DNA from: JAIQFF01 sp963725615
GTDB taxonomy: Bacteria > Acidobacteriota > Terriglobia > Terriglobales > Acidobacteriaceae
Direction of reading: 5' to 3'
Length of the DNA stretch: 64,000 nt
NCBI GenBank assembly: GCA_963725615.1
Contig: CAVRZO010000002.1
Location: forward strand, 1-64,000
Part shown: positions 44,882-54,386 of the stretch, in pieces
Position numbering within the stretch: position 1 is the first letter of the stretch
Layout of the letters: every line of letters begins with the position of its first letter
Notes under the pieces: generated by a model
The model's input: the letters and a program-made list of their open reading frames with translations, nothing else
Databases searched by the model: none
What the model was told of the DNA's origin: nothing
Position numbers and translations under genes: made by a program

Positions 44882-45058
44882 GTCCTCACCTGTTCAGCAG
44901 CCGGTTAAGGTCATCGGCCCGGGCGAACCTTCCTTAATATACTCTTTGCGGGGTAACCTCGACTCTTTCACTCGCGTTCCGCAGTCAATGGCGCGACTTT
45001 GTGATGAAGATTGAGCCTCTGGGCCCTCCCATCCTCCGCCCCTAGGCCTGAGTTCCGT

Positions 45059-45946
45059 TTAATGTGTGTTGTCGTATTGAATGCCCGCCTCGACCTCCGT
45101 AATGGCCTGGTTGATAAGCCGCAGTGCCGTCTCCCGGTGGCCGCCCTTGTTGGGCGTAGCTGACTCGAGGTTCCTCTGTGCTTCACGCAGGTGCTGGATG
45201 GCCGCAGTCATCTGGGGTTGTGGTTCATGGCCGCCGCCTTCCCATCCGCCATTCCAGCCAGCGTTGCCCCAGTCGCCGCCACCCCAGCTGCGGAACTGTG
45301 AGCCGTCAATCGTACTGCCCTCGCGATACTCGAACATGCGCTCCTGCCCATTTGGCCCACGAGCATAGATGCGAAGCGTCTTCTCCTGTCCTTGGTCGGG
45401 GTCCACGCCAAACGTGCTGTTGCCCATGCGGAAGGTGCGGTCTTGGCGGGCCAGCTCCTTCAGACGGTTGGTCACGTCCACGTGTCGGCGCGCGGTGCCG
45501 TATTGAGCGCTCAGGATGACGTACTGGCCGGAGTCCGCGTCATTGCCACCGCGGTAACCGCCACCTTCCCATCCGCCATTCCAGCCAGCGTTGCCCCAGT
45601 CGCCGCCACCCCAGCTGCGGAACTGTGAGCCGTCAATCGTACTGCCCTCGCGATACTCGAACATGCGCTCCTGCCCATTTGGCCCACGAGCATAGATGCG
45701 AAGCGTCTTCTCCTGTCCTTGGTCGGGGTCCACGCCAAACGTGCTGTTGCCCATGCGGAAGGTGCGGTCTTGGCGGGCCAGCTCCTTCAGACGGTTGGTC
45801 ACGTCCACATGTCGGCGGGCGGTGCCGTATTGAGCGCTGAGGATGACGTACTGGCCGGAGTCGTTGGAAGACAGTTGGGCTGCTAGCGTTTCTGGCAGAA
45901 ATGCCACTGCTAGCAACAAACCGATGACGAGCCAGATTCTAAACAT
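45059..45946 (-). CDS. Secreted protein with tandem domain duplication
   Basis: The 295-aa product has a signal peptide (WLVIGLLLAVAFLPETLAAQ), two nearly identical 109-residue domains (SGQYVILSAQYGTARRHVDV ... EYREGSTIDGSQFRSWGGGD) and a helical tail (RETALRLINQAITEVEAGIQ). The domain resembles DUF3395-type beta domains. The gly/trp-rich linker GGDWGNAGWNGGWEGGG ends each copy. The duplication is recent, see the repeat entry. Exported; role unknown. Confidence 0.75.
   Translation of the reverse strand: MFRIWLVIGLLLAVAFLPETLAAQLSSNDSGQYVILSAQYGTARRHVDVTNRLKELARQDRTFRMGNSTFGVDPDQGQEKTLRIYARGPNGQERMFEYREGSTIDGSQFRSWGGGDWGNAGWNGGWEGGGYRGGNDADSGQYVILSAQYGTARRHVDVTNRLKELARQDRTFRMGNSTFGVDPDQGQEKTLRIYARGPNGQERMFEYREGSTIDGSQFRSWGGGDWGNAGWNGGWEGGGHEPQPQMTAAIQHLREAQRNLESATPNKGGHRETALRLINQAITEVEAGIQYDNTH
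45237..45862 (-). repeat. Near-perfect 327-bp tandem duplication in a gene
   Basis: The stretches 45237-45535 and 45564-45862 differ at only about three of 299 bases; the period is 327 bp, exactly 109 codons, so the frame is kept. Confidence 0.85.
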
Positions 45947-46574
45947 GGGAATCTCCTATCAATTCGGGGCGATCCTCCAGAGCGCATTCTTCGTGATTTC
46001 GGGAATGCGAACACGCTCTCCTTGGCCGCTGCAATCCTGCCGAACCGCTTTTTCAATATTGAACTATACGCTGACGATGCCGGCGGGCTGTTCAGAATTG
46101 CTCATTTTCGACGATCCAGCATGCAACGTCTTCGAACAGCCTCATAGAACGGAAACGTCGCCTGTAATACGGAATGCGACAAGAATCAATAGGCCGGCGC
46201 ATGGCAAACCGCACAATGGGTGAATGCCCAGTCACCGTCTGGGGAGTGACCTTGGGCGCCGGGGGGTCGTAGGGTCAAATCTTATCGCTCCGACGCTCGA
46301 TTGGGTCCGATAAGGCGATCCTCGACCTTCCGAACTGCTGCACCATCATCTGCCGGGATCGAATGCAAGCAAACGTCTCGGGTCATCCCGAAGAAGAATG
46401 TCGAAGGAGCACTTGCAACATACCTAACGGAGTGCCCAATGCTCAGTCCCAGCCTTTTACACGTTGGCTTGAGCAACCAACTTGAACGTCGACACAACAA
46501 CTCCGCCGCACGGCAGATAACTCTATCGCCGCCCAATCGTCTAGCCCACTTTTTCGCCAACCGACAGAGATCCT
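45947..46574. other. Gene-free stretch
   Basis: No supported gene or RNA structure on either strand. Confidence 0.4.
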
Positions 46575-46907
46575 TTACGGTTTTACCCCCCCGCCGGGAT
46601 CGAGACTCTCACCGCGCACCCAAACGGTGTACTGGTAGAGCCGACCCTCCTTTGGCAGGACGTTGCGCCGGGCCAGGCCCGATACTGCAGAATCCTGATT
46701 GAACTGTGACTCGTAAAACGGGGAATCAAGTTTGAAGTCGACGAGGAAATCTTCTCCTTCCTTCGAGATCCACCTTACCTCCTCATACGCGTGCTTAACC
46801 ACATAGAATGGATCTGGGGAAACGCTGATCTTTCCATTCTGGAAGCTAATTTCTACTATCACTTCTCGGCCCTGTAGTTGACGTGGTCTTATCTCTAGAG
46901 TAGCCAT
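46575..46907 (-). CDS. Conserved-looking hypothetical, 110 aa
   Basis: MATLEIRPRQLQGREVIVEI and VVKHAYEEVRWISKEGEDFL form a beta-rich domain; it ends VWVRGESLDPGGGVKP. GAGGATGAA precedes ATG 46907. It lies just downstream of the kinase gene on the same strand (18 bases after its stop), so it could be in its operon. Function unknown. Confidence 0.65.
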   Translation of the reverse strand: MATLEIRPRQLQGREVIVEISFQNGKISVSPDPFYVVKHAYEEVRWISKEGEDFLVDFKLDSPFYESQFNQDSAVSGLARRNVLPKEGRLYQYTVWVRGESLDPGGGVKP

Positions 46908-46925
46908 TTCATCCTCCCCATCGAG

Positions 46926-49535
46926 CTATTTTGTCGCGAGCAACTTCTGGAACCGGTCGTTGTTGCGTAAATCATCGAAGTCGGGTGTATCCCGAATCGT
47001 AGTGCGTGAAAATCCCACCGTGGTAGCCTTCTCCAGCCAACTGAGGGTTTCCTGGAGATCGCCAAAGTGGTTGTAGATGAGCGCCGCCTTGAATCGGGTC
47101 TCTGGATCGTCTGGCGTCAGCCGCAGCGCTCCTTGCAGCGACCCCAGTGCAGTTTTCTTTTCACCTCGCATGGCATGACAAATTGCAAGGATGCCCAGTA
47201 CGTAGGCATCTTTCGGATTAATTGTGAGCTTGTTTTCTGCCAGAGAGATGGCGCGTTGATAAGCGCTAGCCGACTGGCCTCGTTTTCCGGGGGTCCAATA
47301 GTAGCCGTCGCCAAGATTCCACCAAAGAAGCATGTCCCCGGGGTCGAGCTTGACCGCCTGTTCATAGGCAGAGGTGGCTTCCTGGAATCGCCGCAGGTAG
47401 AAGTAGGCATTGCCCAGGTCGGTAAAGGCCGTGGCCTCCGGGCGAACCGCAATCGAGTGTTGCAAAACGGTGATGGCGTCGTTGTAACGGCCCTCACCGA
47501 CATACGCGGCAGCCAGGTTGTACAAGCCCCGCGCATTGTCCGGGGCGAGGGCTACGACCTGTTCAAACATCTCCGCCGCCTCCCGATATTGGGCGCGCTG
47601 ATAATAGAACACTCCCAGCCAGTTGTAACTGGCCCAATAACGTGGCCGCAGTTTGATGGCGCGGCGATAGGTGGCTTCGGCCTGCGCAGGGTTGCCCAGA
47701 CGGCTGTAGGTGGTGGCAAGCTCCACATAGGCACGATCATTGGTCGGTTCCTGCTCGATAGCCTGCTCAAATTCTGCCGCAGCTTCCCGGTAGCGCCCGG
47801 TGCCGCGGTACACCCTACCCAGGCAGACTCGCGCAGCTGACTGTCCATTACTCAGGGTGACGGCGCGTTCACAGTCCCGCTGGCTGGCCTCCACCCATCG
47901 TGTTTCGTGCTGATCCTCGTACTTCTGCCAATAGGCGTCGCCCCGGCCCGCATAAGCCAATGCGTATTTCGGATCAATCTCCAAGGCACTGCTGAAAGCG
48001 CGGATCGCATTGTTGATGTTTTCCGGCTTGTCGTAGTTCTGCAGGTAGCCACGGCCTTGCAGATATAGGTCGTAGGCGCTTGCCAACTGGGTGCCGTGCG
48101 TCTCCAGTTTCTGGAACTCGTCGGAAGGGACGTCGAGGTCGAGCATCCCCACGACCGCTTTGACCACTTCGTCCTGTACGGCAAAAGGGTCGGAGGCGGG
48201 GACGGTCAGGCTCGCAGCCCGCAGCTGGCGGTGCGTGCGCGTGTCCACGAGCGCAATGTTGATCCGCAGGTTGTCGCCTGACCGGCGCAGATTGCCTTCC
48301 AGCACAATGGTGACGCCGAATTGGTTTCGCGCCTCTTCTAACGCCGTCACCCGGTTGGCTCGAATCTCCGGCGCGGAAATCACCTGAAATGTGGGATCAA
48401 TTGTCAGCTGGGTAAGCTTCGCCGTCAGGGTTTCGGTCAAGCCGTCGCTGAATGGAGTGGCCAGCTGGTCTTGGCCCAGCACGCTAAATGGCAACACCGC
48501 GACCAGCCTTTCAGAAGGGATGGAATCAATTCCCAGCCATCCTTTAAATCGTTGCCGCACAACCGGCACCGCAGCCAACACAAGACCGAGGAGGATTGCG
48601 GCCCCGGCAGCGATCATCTTTCCCTTCAATCTGGGGCGGCGCGGGGGCGGGCGAAAGCGCGAAGACTCGCTCTTCGGACGTTGCAGGGCGCGGAGATCGA
48701 CCAGCAGGTCGGCGGCAGTGGCGTAGCGGTCTTCCGAGTCTTTCTCCAGGCACTTCAGAATCACCATCTCCAGCTGAGACGACACGTGGTGGTTGACCGT
48801 GCCAGGTGGAACCGGCGGTTCGTGCAAGATGGCATTTATGACTTCCAGCCGGGCCGTGCCATAGAAAGGCCGCTTTCCGGTAGCCATCTCATAAAGGACT
48901 GCTCCGGCCCCGTAGATATCAGTGCGCGCATCGAGAGATTGTCCCCGGATCTGCTCCGGGGCCATGTAGGGCAGAGTTCCGGCGGCGGACGGCGAGTCAC
49001 TTATGCTCACCGTCGTAACATCCGATTTTGCAGGACGAATGACCTTGGCGAGTCCGAAGTCGAATATCTTCAGCCGGCCGTCCTGGGTGACCCGCAAGTT
49101 TCCCGGCTTGATATCGCAATGAATAACCCCTGCCGCATGCGCCGCCACCAGACCCTCAGCTAATTGCGTCCCCAGCCGCGAGATATCTTTCTCGGATAGC
49201 GGTCCAAACGCAACTTTATCGCTGAGAGTTTCTCCGGCGATGTACTCCATGGCAAGAAAATCAATGCCTTCGAACGTGTCGAAGTCGTAAATCGTTGCGA
49301 TATTGGGATGGTTGAGCTGCGAGAGCGTCTGAGCCTCTTTGCGGAAACGCTTGCGCTCGTTCTCCTCGACCAATGTGCCGGGGGGAAACACTTTGATGGC
49401 AACATCACGGGCGAGGTGTTCGTCCCGTCCGCGATAAACCTGCCCCATGCCGCCTTCGCCGACCTTCTCCAGGACGCGATAGTGACCCAGCGATTGCCCA
49501 ACCAGATAATCGTGGCCGACCGCTCGATCCGCCAT
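46926..49535 (-). CDS. Ser/Thr kinase with HCD catalytic loop and TPR domain
   Basis: From ATG 49535 the product is 869 aa: glycine loop KVGEGGMGQVYRGRD, VAIK (K48), HCDIKPGN at 139-146, where Arg of HRD is replaced by Cys (C140), and DFG at 159-161, then YMAPEQIRGQSLDARTDIYG. A membrane helix lies at about 335-355 (MIAAGAAILLGLVLAAVPVV). The outside has a FlgO/TolB-N-like domain and a TPR array. Non-RD kinases are often regulated differently, so the Cys could matter. AAGGGG supports the start; an upstream ATG at 49586 is possible. Confidence 0.88.
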   Translation of the reverse strand: MADRAVGHDYLVGQSLGHYRVLEKVGEGGMGQVYRGRDEHLARDVAIKVFPPGTLVEENERKRFRKEAQTLSQLNHPNIATIYDFDTFEGIDFLAMEYIAGETLSDKVAFGPLSEKDISRLGTQLAEGLVAAHAAGVIHCDIKPGNLRVTQDGRLKIFDFGLAKVIRPAKSDVTTVSISDSPSAAGTLPYMAPEQIRGQSLDARTDIYGAGAVLYEMATGKRPFYGTARLEVINAILHEPPVPPGTVNHHVSSQLEMVILKCLEKDSEDRYATAADLLVDLRALQRPKSESSRFRPPPRRPRLKGKMIAAGAAILLGLVLAAVPVVRQRFKGWLGIDSIPSERLVAVLPFSVLGQDQLATPFSDGLTETLTAKLTQLTIDPTFQVISAPEIRANRVTALEEARNQFGVTIVLEGNLRRSGDNLRINIALVDTRTHRQLRAASLTVPASDPFAVQDEVVKAVVGMLDLDVPSDEFQKLETHGTQLASAYDLYLQGRGYLQNYDKPENINNAIRAFSSALEIDPKYALAYAGRGDAYWQKYEDQHETRWVEASQRDCERAVTLSNGQSAARVCLGRVYRGTGRYREAAAEFEQAIEQEPTNDRAYVELATTYSRLGNPAQAEATYRRAIKLRPRYWASYNWLGVFYYQRAQYREAAEMFEQVVALAPDNARGLYNLAAAYVGEGRYNDAITVLQHSIAVRPEATAFTDLGNAYFYLRRFQEATSAYEQAVKLDPGDMLLWWNLGDGYYWTPGKRGQSASAYQRAISLAENKLTINPKDAYVLGILAICHAMRGEKKTALGSLQGALRLTPDDPETRFKAALIYNHFGDLQETLSWLEKATTVGFSRTTIRDTPDFDDLRNNDRFQKLLATK

Positions 49536-49717
49536 GGGGAAATACCCCTTTTTGCTGCGGCCATCGTAGAGCCGCATCGACCACAAGTCAACGAATGCCG
49601 AAGGGGGGGCGAAGGGCGGGTAGCCGAGGCCCGGCTGTTATGCCTGTCGTCATCGCGACGAGCGAGTCCGGGGTGCTAAGCCTGTAACCGCTTGCAGAAC
49701 CTAGGGTTCCCCGAGTT

Positions 49718-50266
49718 GTGGTCTTAAGAGAGGAGCGGAAGGCATCTGTCAGGGACGCAGCCTGGATGGGGCTGTTCGACCTGCAAGGCCAGTATTTCAC
49801 GACGGCGTATGCGTTCAAGGCGATGGGCAAGATGCTGGACACACCGCAACGGGTTTTGGTTGAGGGCGCCGATACGTTTGGCCTCGCGATCTTCGCAGGC
49901 CGTTCGGCCGATGGCAACACCGTTCAAATCCTGATCAGCAATTACGCGGTCCCGGCGGGGTTCAAGCCGCACCCCATGCAAATGCCTCCGGAGGCATTGA
50001 AAGCGGCGGGCCCACAACCCGACTTTTCCAAATTCCAATTCCTGCCGATGCGTACGGACATCGTCTACCGTGATAATGCGGGCTACAATCTCACAATCGA
50101 CAATTTGCCCTGGGGTAAGAGTGCTTTCAGCGTAAAGCGTTACCGGATCGGCAAAACGCAGAATCTCGATTTGGTCGAAGATCGTTCGAGCGAGGGGCCT
50201 ACATTCAGTTTGTCAGAGGCTCTCGCCGCGAATGCCGTCGAACACATTGTTCTGCGGCGCCGGTGA
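49718..50266 (+). pseudogene. Truncated glycoside hydrolase C-terminus
   Basis: The frame reads GLFDLQGQYFTTAYAFKAMG, DTFGLAIFAGRSADGNTVQI and PWGKSAFSVKRYRIGKTQNL. This is the C-terminal beta domain of large GH39-like enzymes; the catalytic barrel is missing. It begins directly beside the kinase start on the other strand and is followed by the GH5 gene 15 bases on. It probably lost its N-terminus in a rearrangement. Confidence 0.55.
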
Positions 50267-50280
50267 TCGGGTGAGGAGGA

Positions 50281-51555
50281 ATGATGGAGAACACAACACG
50301 TGAGCAAGAGAAGATTACCCGCCGCTCTCTTTTTAAATCCGCAGCCGCGATTGCCTCTGCCACTATCTTCCCTTTTAGAGCTGCCGGCGCCGCATTCTCT
50401 GAGCAGAACATGTCTGCAACCAGCCCGGCTGCTTCGACGTCGACAGCACCGGCGAAAAATCCGCGCTGGTATGGTTTTAATCTGCTCGAATACTTTTCTA
50501 CCGATCCGGACTGGATGAAGTACTTCCCCTACAAAAGCGATGGGATGTTCCTCGAGGACGACTTTCGCTGGATTCGCGACTGGGGCTTCAACTGGGTGCG
50601 TCTGCCGATGGACTATCGCTTCTGGACCGACCCCCAGGATCTGTTCAAGATTCACGAGGACAAGGTCGTTCCCATTGACCGGGCCATCCGTCTGGGCGAG
50701 CAGTACGGCATTCACGTGAATGTCTGCCTCCATCGCGCGCCCGGTTTCTGCGTTCTCGATACTTTGGACGAGGGCCTGACCGGGATTCACATCACCAAGG
50801 AGAAGGCCAGCGTATTCACGGATTCAAGAACGCTGGACGCATTCGTGTATCAATGGACCTACTTCGCCGACCGCTACAAGGGCATCTCCAGTGACAAGCT
50901 GAGTTTCAATCTGGTCAACGAGCCGCTCGATCTTCCTGTTGCCAAGGAGACCGAGAAGGCTGGAGAGACGAAGCCGGGGCAACGCCACTTGCAGGACTAT
51001 GTTCGAGTAGCCCGGGCGGCCGTCGAAGGGATTCGCAAACACGATCCGCAGCGACTCGTGATCACCGACGGATACCTTGGTGGGACGGCCGCCATTCCCG
51101 AGCTCTTCGACACTCGTGTAATGCAGAGTTGCCATACCTATAACCCAGTCCAGTTGACGCACTACCAGTGCGAATGGGCACGGGGCATGCTCACCGGCTC
51201 CGAACCTGAGCCCACCTGGCCGTTAAGGGACAGCAAGGGCAAGGTAGTCTCTAATCGAGAGATATTGACGCGCACCTTTCAGCCGTGGGGAGAACTGGCC
51301 GCGCAGGGCATCCCGATTCACTTTGGGGAGATGGGCTGCTACAAGCACACCCCGGCCCCAGTCGTCCGCGCCTGGTTCAGCGACACGCTTAGCGCGCTGA
51401 GCGAGTTGCACACGGGCTGGGCGTTATGGAACTTTCGCGGTCCTTTCGGAGTGCTCGATACCGAGCGTCCGGGAACAAAGTATGAGAAGTGGCACGATCA
51501 TCAACTGGATCGATCACTGCTGAGTCTGCTGCAGCAGAAGATGAAGGCAGCGTAG
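50281..51555 (+). CDS. Glycoside hydrolase family 5 (cellulase-like)
   Basis: The 424-aa product has an N-terminal Tat-like signal (ITRRSLFKSAAAIASATIF) and a GH5 barrel: WGFNWVRLPMDYRFW, LVNEPLDLP with acid/base E214, and IHFGEMGCYK with nucleophile E350. It should cut a beta-glucan or related sugar polymer outside the cytoplasm. GAGGAGG precedes ATG 50281. It follows the truncated glycosidase, suggesting a former carbohydrate cluster. Confidence 0.85.
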   Translation: MMENTTREQEKITRRSLFKSAAAIASATIFPFRAAGAAFSEQNMSATSPAASTSTAPAKNPRWYGFNLLEYFSTDPDWMKYFPYKSDGMFLEDDFRWIRDWGFNWVRLPMDYRFWTDPQDLFKIHEDKVVPIDRAIRLGEQYGIHVNVCLHRAPGFCVLDTLDEGLTGIHITKEKASVFTDSRTLDAFVYQWTYFADRYKGISSDKLSFNLVNEPLDLPVAKETEKAGETKPGQRHLQDYVRVARAAVEGIRKHDPQRLVITDGYLGGTAAIPELFDTRVMQSCHTYNPVQLTHYQCEWARGMLTGSEPEPTWPLRDSKGKVVSNREILTRTFQPWGELAAQGIPIHFGEMGCYKHTPAPVVRAWFSDTLSALSELHTGWALWNFRGPFGVLDTERPGTKYEKWHDHQLDRSLLSLLQQKMKAA

Positions 51556-51689
51556 TTACACTTGGCCATCGATTTCGCGAGTCCGATGATTGCCGGACCG
51601 AGCCAAGCCCCTTACTTTCGTGTTGGGTATCAACAGTTTTGTGCCCTTCCGGCGTCCATTCACCGCTCGGAACCTCTTACAATAAGGAC

Positions 51690-54113
51690 ATGTTTTGTCC
51701 AGTTCGTTGCTTGCACCTGTCTATCATACTTTTATCCGGGAGTTTGCTCTGGGCGGATACTGCCGCGTTTGACCTGGCCGGACCCAGAATAGAATTGAGG
51801 GTGACCCGCGCTGGCAAAACTCTGCCTATCTCCAGGGTCCCCAATCTGCAGGCGGGCGACCGACTCTGGATTCATCCCGACATGCCGGATGGGGAGTCGG
51901 TGCGTTTTCTCATGATCTCGGTATTCCTGCGGGGCTCGACCAATCCCCCGCCCGACGCCTGGTTCACAAAAGTGGAAACCTGGAACAAACATGTGCGCGA
52001 GGAAGGGATCGTGATTACGGTTCCCGAGGGCGCGCAGCAGGCGCTGATTTTTTTGGCTCCGCAAACTGGCGGTGACTTCGGCGCATTGCGCGCCGCCGTG
52101 CAAGGCAAACCGGGAGCGTTCGTTCGCGCTTCGCAAGATCTTAATCAAGCCAGCCTGGATCGTTCACGGCTGGACAAATACTTGAATGCAGTCAGGGAAA
52201 TGTCGAATAGTGATTCCACTGCCCTGCGTGATCGCTCGGTGCTCCTGGCTCGCAGCCTCAATATCAAGCTGGACAATGATTGCTTCTATAAGCCACGGCA
52301 GCAGCAGGAATCCTGTCTGACGCAAAACACCGATCAACTGGTACTCGACGATGGGCATAGCCAGTCGATGGTGGCAGCGCTCACCTCCGGCAGCGGACCA
52401 GATCTAGTCGGGCAGCTTAGCACTACCCGCTTGGCAGGTGGAGGAGCCTACAGCCCCTACGTTGGTGCGGTCGTGGATCTGGCGAAAATGATGGAAAGCT
52501 TTCGTAGTCCGGAATACCGCTACATTCCAGCGCTGGCGCTACCTCATCTTGATGAATTGAATTTGAAGCTCAATAATCCGCCGTCGTTTCGTAAACCGAT
52601 GTCGGTCATGGTCCTGAGCCTGCCGGCGGTGGAGGCGCCACAACTGCCCCCGCTTCGACCCGTGGATTCAAACCATACCCTCTGTTTGGAAAAACCTTCG
52701 CTGCTGCTCGCGGCTGAAGGCGCCCCGGTGGTCTTCTCGACTGACTACGCTCACGATCTGAGCTTGCACATTCCCGACAAGTCGGGCCATGCCATCGATC
52801 TGCCCGCGAGTTCCGACGCCGCCCGCGGCGGTTTTGTCATCGAAACGCATGCGGTCGCGCCCGACAAGCTGGAACACGAAGTAATAGGAACGATCCGTGG
52901 CAACTGGGGGTTCGACTCCTTTGAGGGCCCGGCGTTTCGTCTGCAGAACGCACACCCGGAAAACTGGACCATCGCCTCGGCTGACGAAAGCGCTCTGATC
53001 GTAGGCCGTGAAAACACGATTCACTTCAAATCAGATGCGGCTGCCTGCGTGGACACCGTTACTTTAAGGAATGAGCAGGGCAAGCCGATTGAGGCAACCT
53101 GGAGTTCACCAGCGGGGAATGAACTAGAAGTCAAGGTGCCTCTGAAAGAAGAAAGCCCGGGAAAGATCACCATGCTGGTAAAGCAGTATAGCGCTGGCAA
53201 GGCAGATGAGGTTGAACTGCACAGTTACGCCGAAGCTGCACATCTGGACAAGTTCGCGATCAATGCCGGCGACTCTGAAGCAACATTGATCGGAACGCGA
53301 TTGGACCAGGTGGCGGCGGTCGAGTTAAATGGCATCCGCTTCGCTCCCGCGGCGTTCGCTCGCGTGGACACCAAAGATAAACTGCGATTGTCCACCACTG
53401 CCGTGGACATTTCAACCCTGCACGCGGGCGACAAAGTTACGGCGCGGACCTGGCTTAAAGACGGTCGCGTCTTGAATCTTGAGACAACCATCGATTCACC
53501 TCGTCCGAAAGTCACGTTGCTCAACAAGAGCATACAACCGGGGCCGTCGCCCTCTGCGATTCAGCTCGGCGATCAGGACGAATTGCCTCATGGCGCGAAG
53601 CTTTCATTTTTCTTGAGAACCGAAGTCCCTGATAGATTTTCGCGCACTCAGAAGATCGAGGTGGCGACGACGGACGGGTCGTACAACATTTCTCTGAGCC
53701 TGGACGACGGCAGCCTCCTGGCGCAGGATGCTCATACCGTGATGGCGACACTCGATCCGCTCAAGAGTTTTGGACCTTCCGCTTTTGGCCCGCTCCGGTT
53801 TCGCGCGGTGGATGGCGATCTGAAGGGCGATTGGCAACCGCTGGCAACCCTGGTGCGGTTGCCGGCACTGAAGGAAGTGCGCTGTCCCGATAGTCCTGAC
53901 AAGCAATGCACTCTCAGCGGGACCAATCTGTTCCTGATCAGTTCCGTTGGTTCGGACCCGGAGTTCAAACATTCGGTTCCGGTTCCGGAAGGGTTTGCGG
54001 ACTCCACATTGAGTGTGCCGCGTCCCGACAACTCCTTGCTTTACATTAAACTCCGAGACGATTCATCTTCCGTCAATCTCGCGGCTTTACCCATATTGCC
54101 GGAAGGGCAGTAG
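51690..54113 (+). CDS. Large secreted protein of unknown function
   Basis: The 807-aa product has a signal peptide (CLHLSIILLSGSLLWADTAA) and a mostly beta-rich sequence, with stretches such as SRVPNLQAGDRLWIHPDMPD and AEAAHLDKFAINAGDSEATL that could be IPT-like domains. ATG 51690 is preferred because it begins the signal peptide, although the frame is open from 51489. TACAAT at 51678-51683 ends six bases before ATG, so a leaderless transcript is possible. Not recognised. Confidence 0.7.
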   Translation: MFCPVRCLHLSIILLSGSLLWADTAAFDLAGPRIELRVTRAGKTLPISRVPNLQAGDRLWIHPDMPDGESVRFLMISVFLRGSTNPPPDAWFTKVETWNKHVREEGIVITVPEGAQQALIFLAPQTGGDFGALRAAVQGKPGAFVRASQDLNQASLDRSRLDKYLNAVREMSNSDSTALRDRSVLLARSLNIKLDNDCFYKPRQQQESCLTQNTDQLVLDDGHSQSMVAALTSGSGPDLVGQLSTTRLAGGGAYSPYVGAVVDLAKMMESFRSPEYRYIPALALPHLDELNLKLNNPPSFRKPMSVMVLSLPAVEAPQLPPLRPVDSNHTLCLEKPSLLLAAEGAPVVFSTDYAHDLSLHIPDKSGHAIDLPASSDAARGGFVIETHAVAPDKLEHEVIGTIRGNWGFDSFEGPAFRLQNAHPENWTIASADESALIVGRENTIHFKSDAAACVDTVTLRNEQGKPIEATWSSPAGNELEVKVPLKEESPGKITMLVKQYSAGKADEVELHSYAEAAHLDKFAINAGDSEATLIGTRLDQVAAVELNGIRFAPAAFARVDTKDKLRLSTTAVDISTLHAGDKVTARTWLKDGRVLNLETTIDSPRPKVTLLNKSIQPGPSPSAIQLGDQDELPHGAKLSFFLRTEVPDRFSRTQKIEVATTDGSYNISLSLDDGSLLAQDAHTVMATLDPLKSFGPSAFGPLRFRAVDGDLKGDWQPLATLVRLPALKEVRCPDSPDKQCTLSGTNLFLISSVGSDPEFKHSVPVPEGFADSTLSVPRPDNSLLYIKLRDDSSSVNLAALPILPEGQ

Positions 54114-54247
54114 CTCGCGCCGTCAGGAAAGTGTGAAGGCATCCACTCGGAAAGCCCACCCAGCCGCCGGGTTCCCTGGCTCCGGCCCGAGCAATCAGGC
54201 TTGGGTCAATGCATTATGAAAGAACGCCCCGCTTCAGAAAGGTGAAG

Positions 54248-54297
54248 CTGAGTTGGCGCTGCCCGCGCTGCGACTCAGGATGGTTAACTTCAGCTTC
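54248..54297 (+). ncRNA. Structured 5' flank of the IS110 element
   Basis: CTGAGT..GCGC-tgccc-GCGC..ACTCAG (54248-54278) forms a nested stem; a longer one pairs GAAGCTGA (54244-54251) with TCAGCTTC (54290-54297). IS110 relatives can transcribe a bridge RNA from such a flank. Whether this one does is not shown. Confidence 0.35.
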
Positions 54298-54328
54298 TAA
54301 AGGGCGGGACTAAACCATGGCAGTTTAA

Positions 54329-54375
54329 CCTTGGGGGAAAGATAGACGTGGGCACGAATGAGCTTCCCCCCAAGG
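54329..54375 (+). promoter_or_regulatory. Hairpin covering the transposase ribosome site
   Basis: CCTTGGGGGAAAG (54329-54341) pairs with CTTCCCCCCAAGG (54363-54375). The right arm overlaps the first bases of AAGGAGG (54372-54378), so the ribosome site would be partly closed in the folded RNA. Such hairpins limit transposase expression. Confidence 0.5.
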
Positions 54376-54386
54376 AGGCAACTCAC

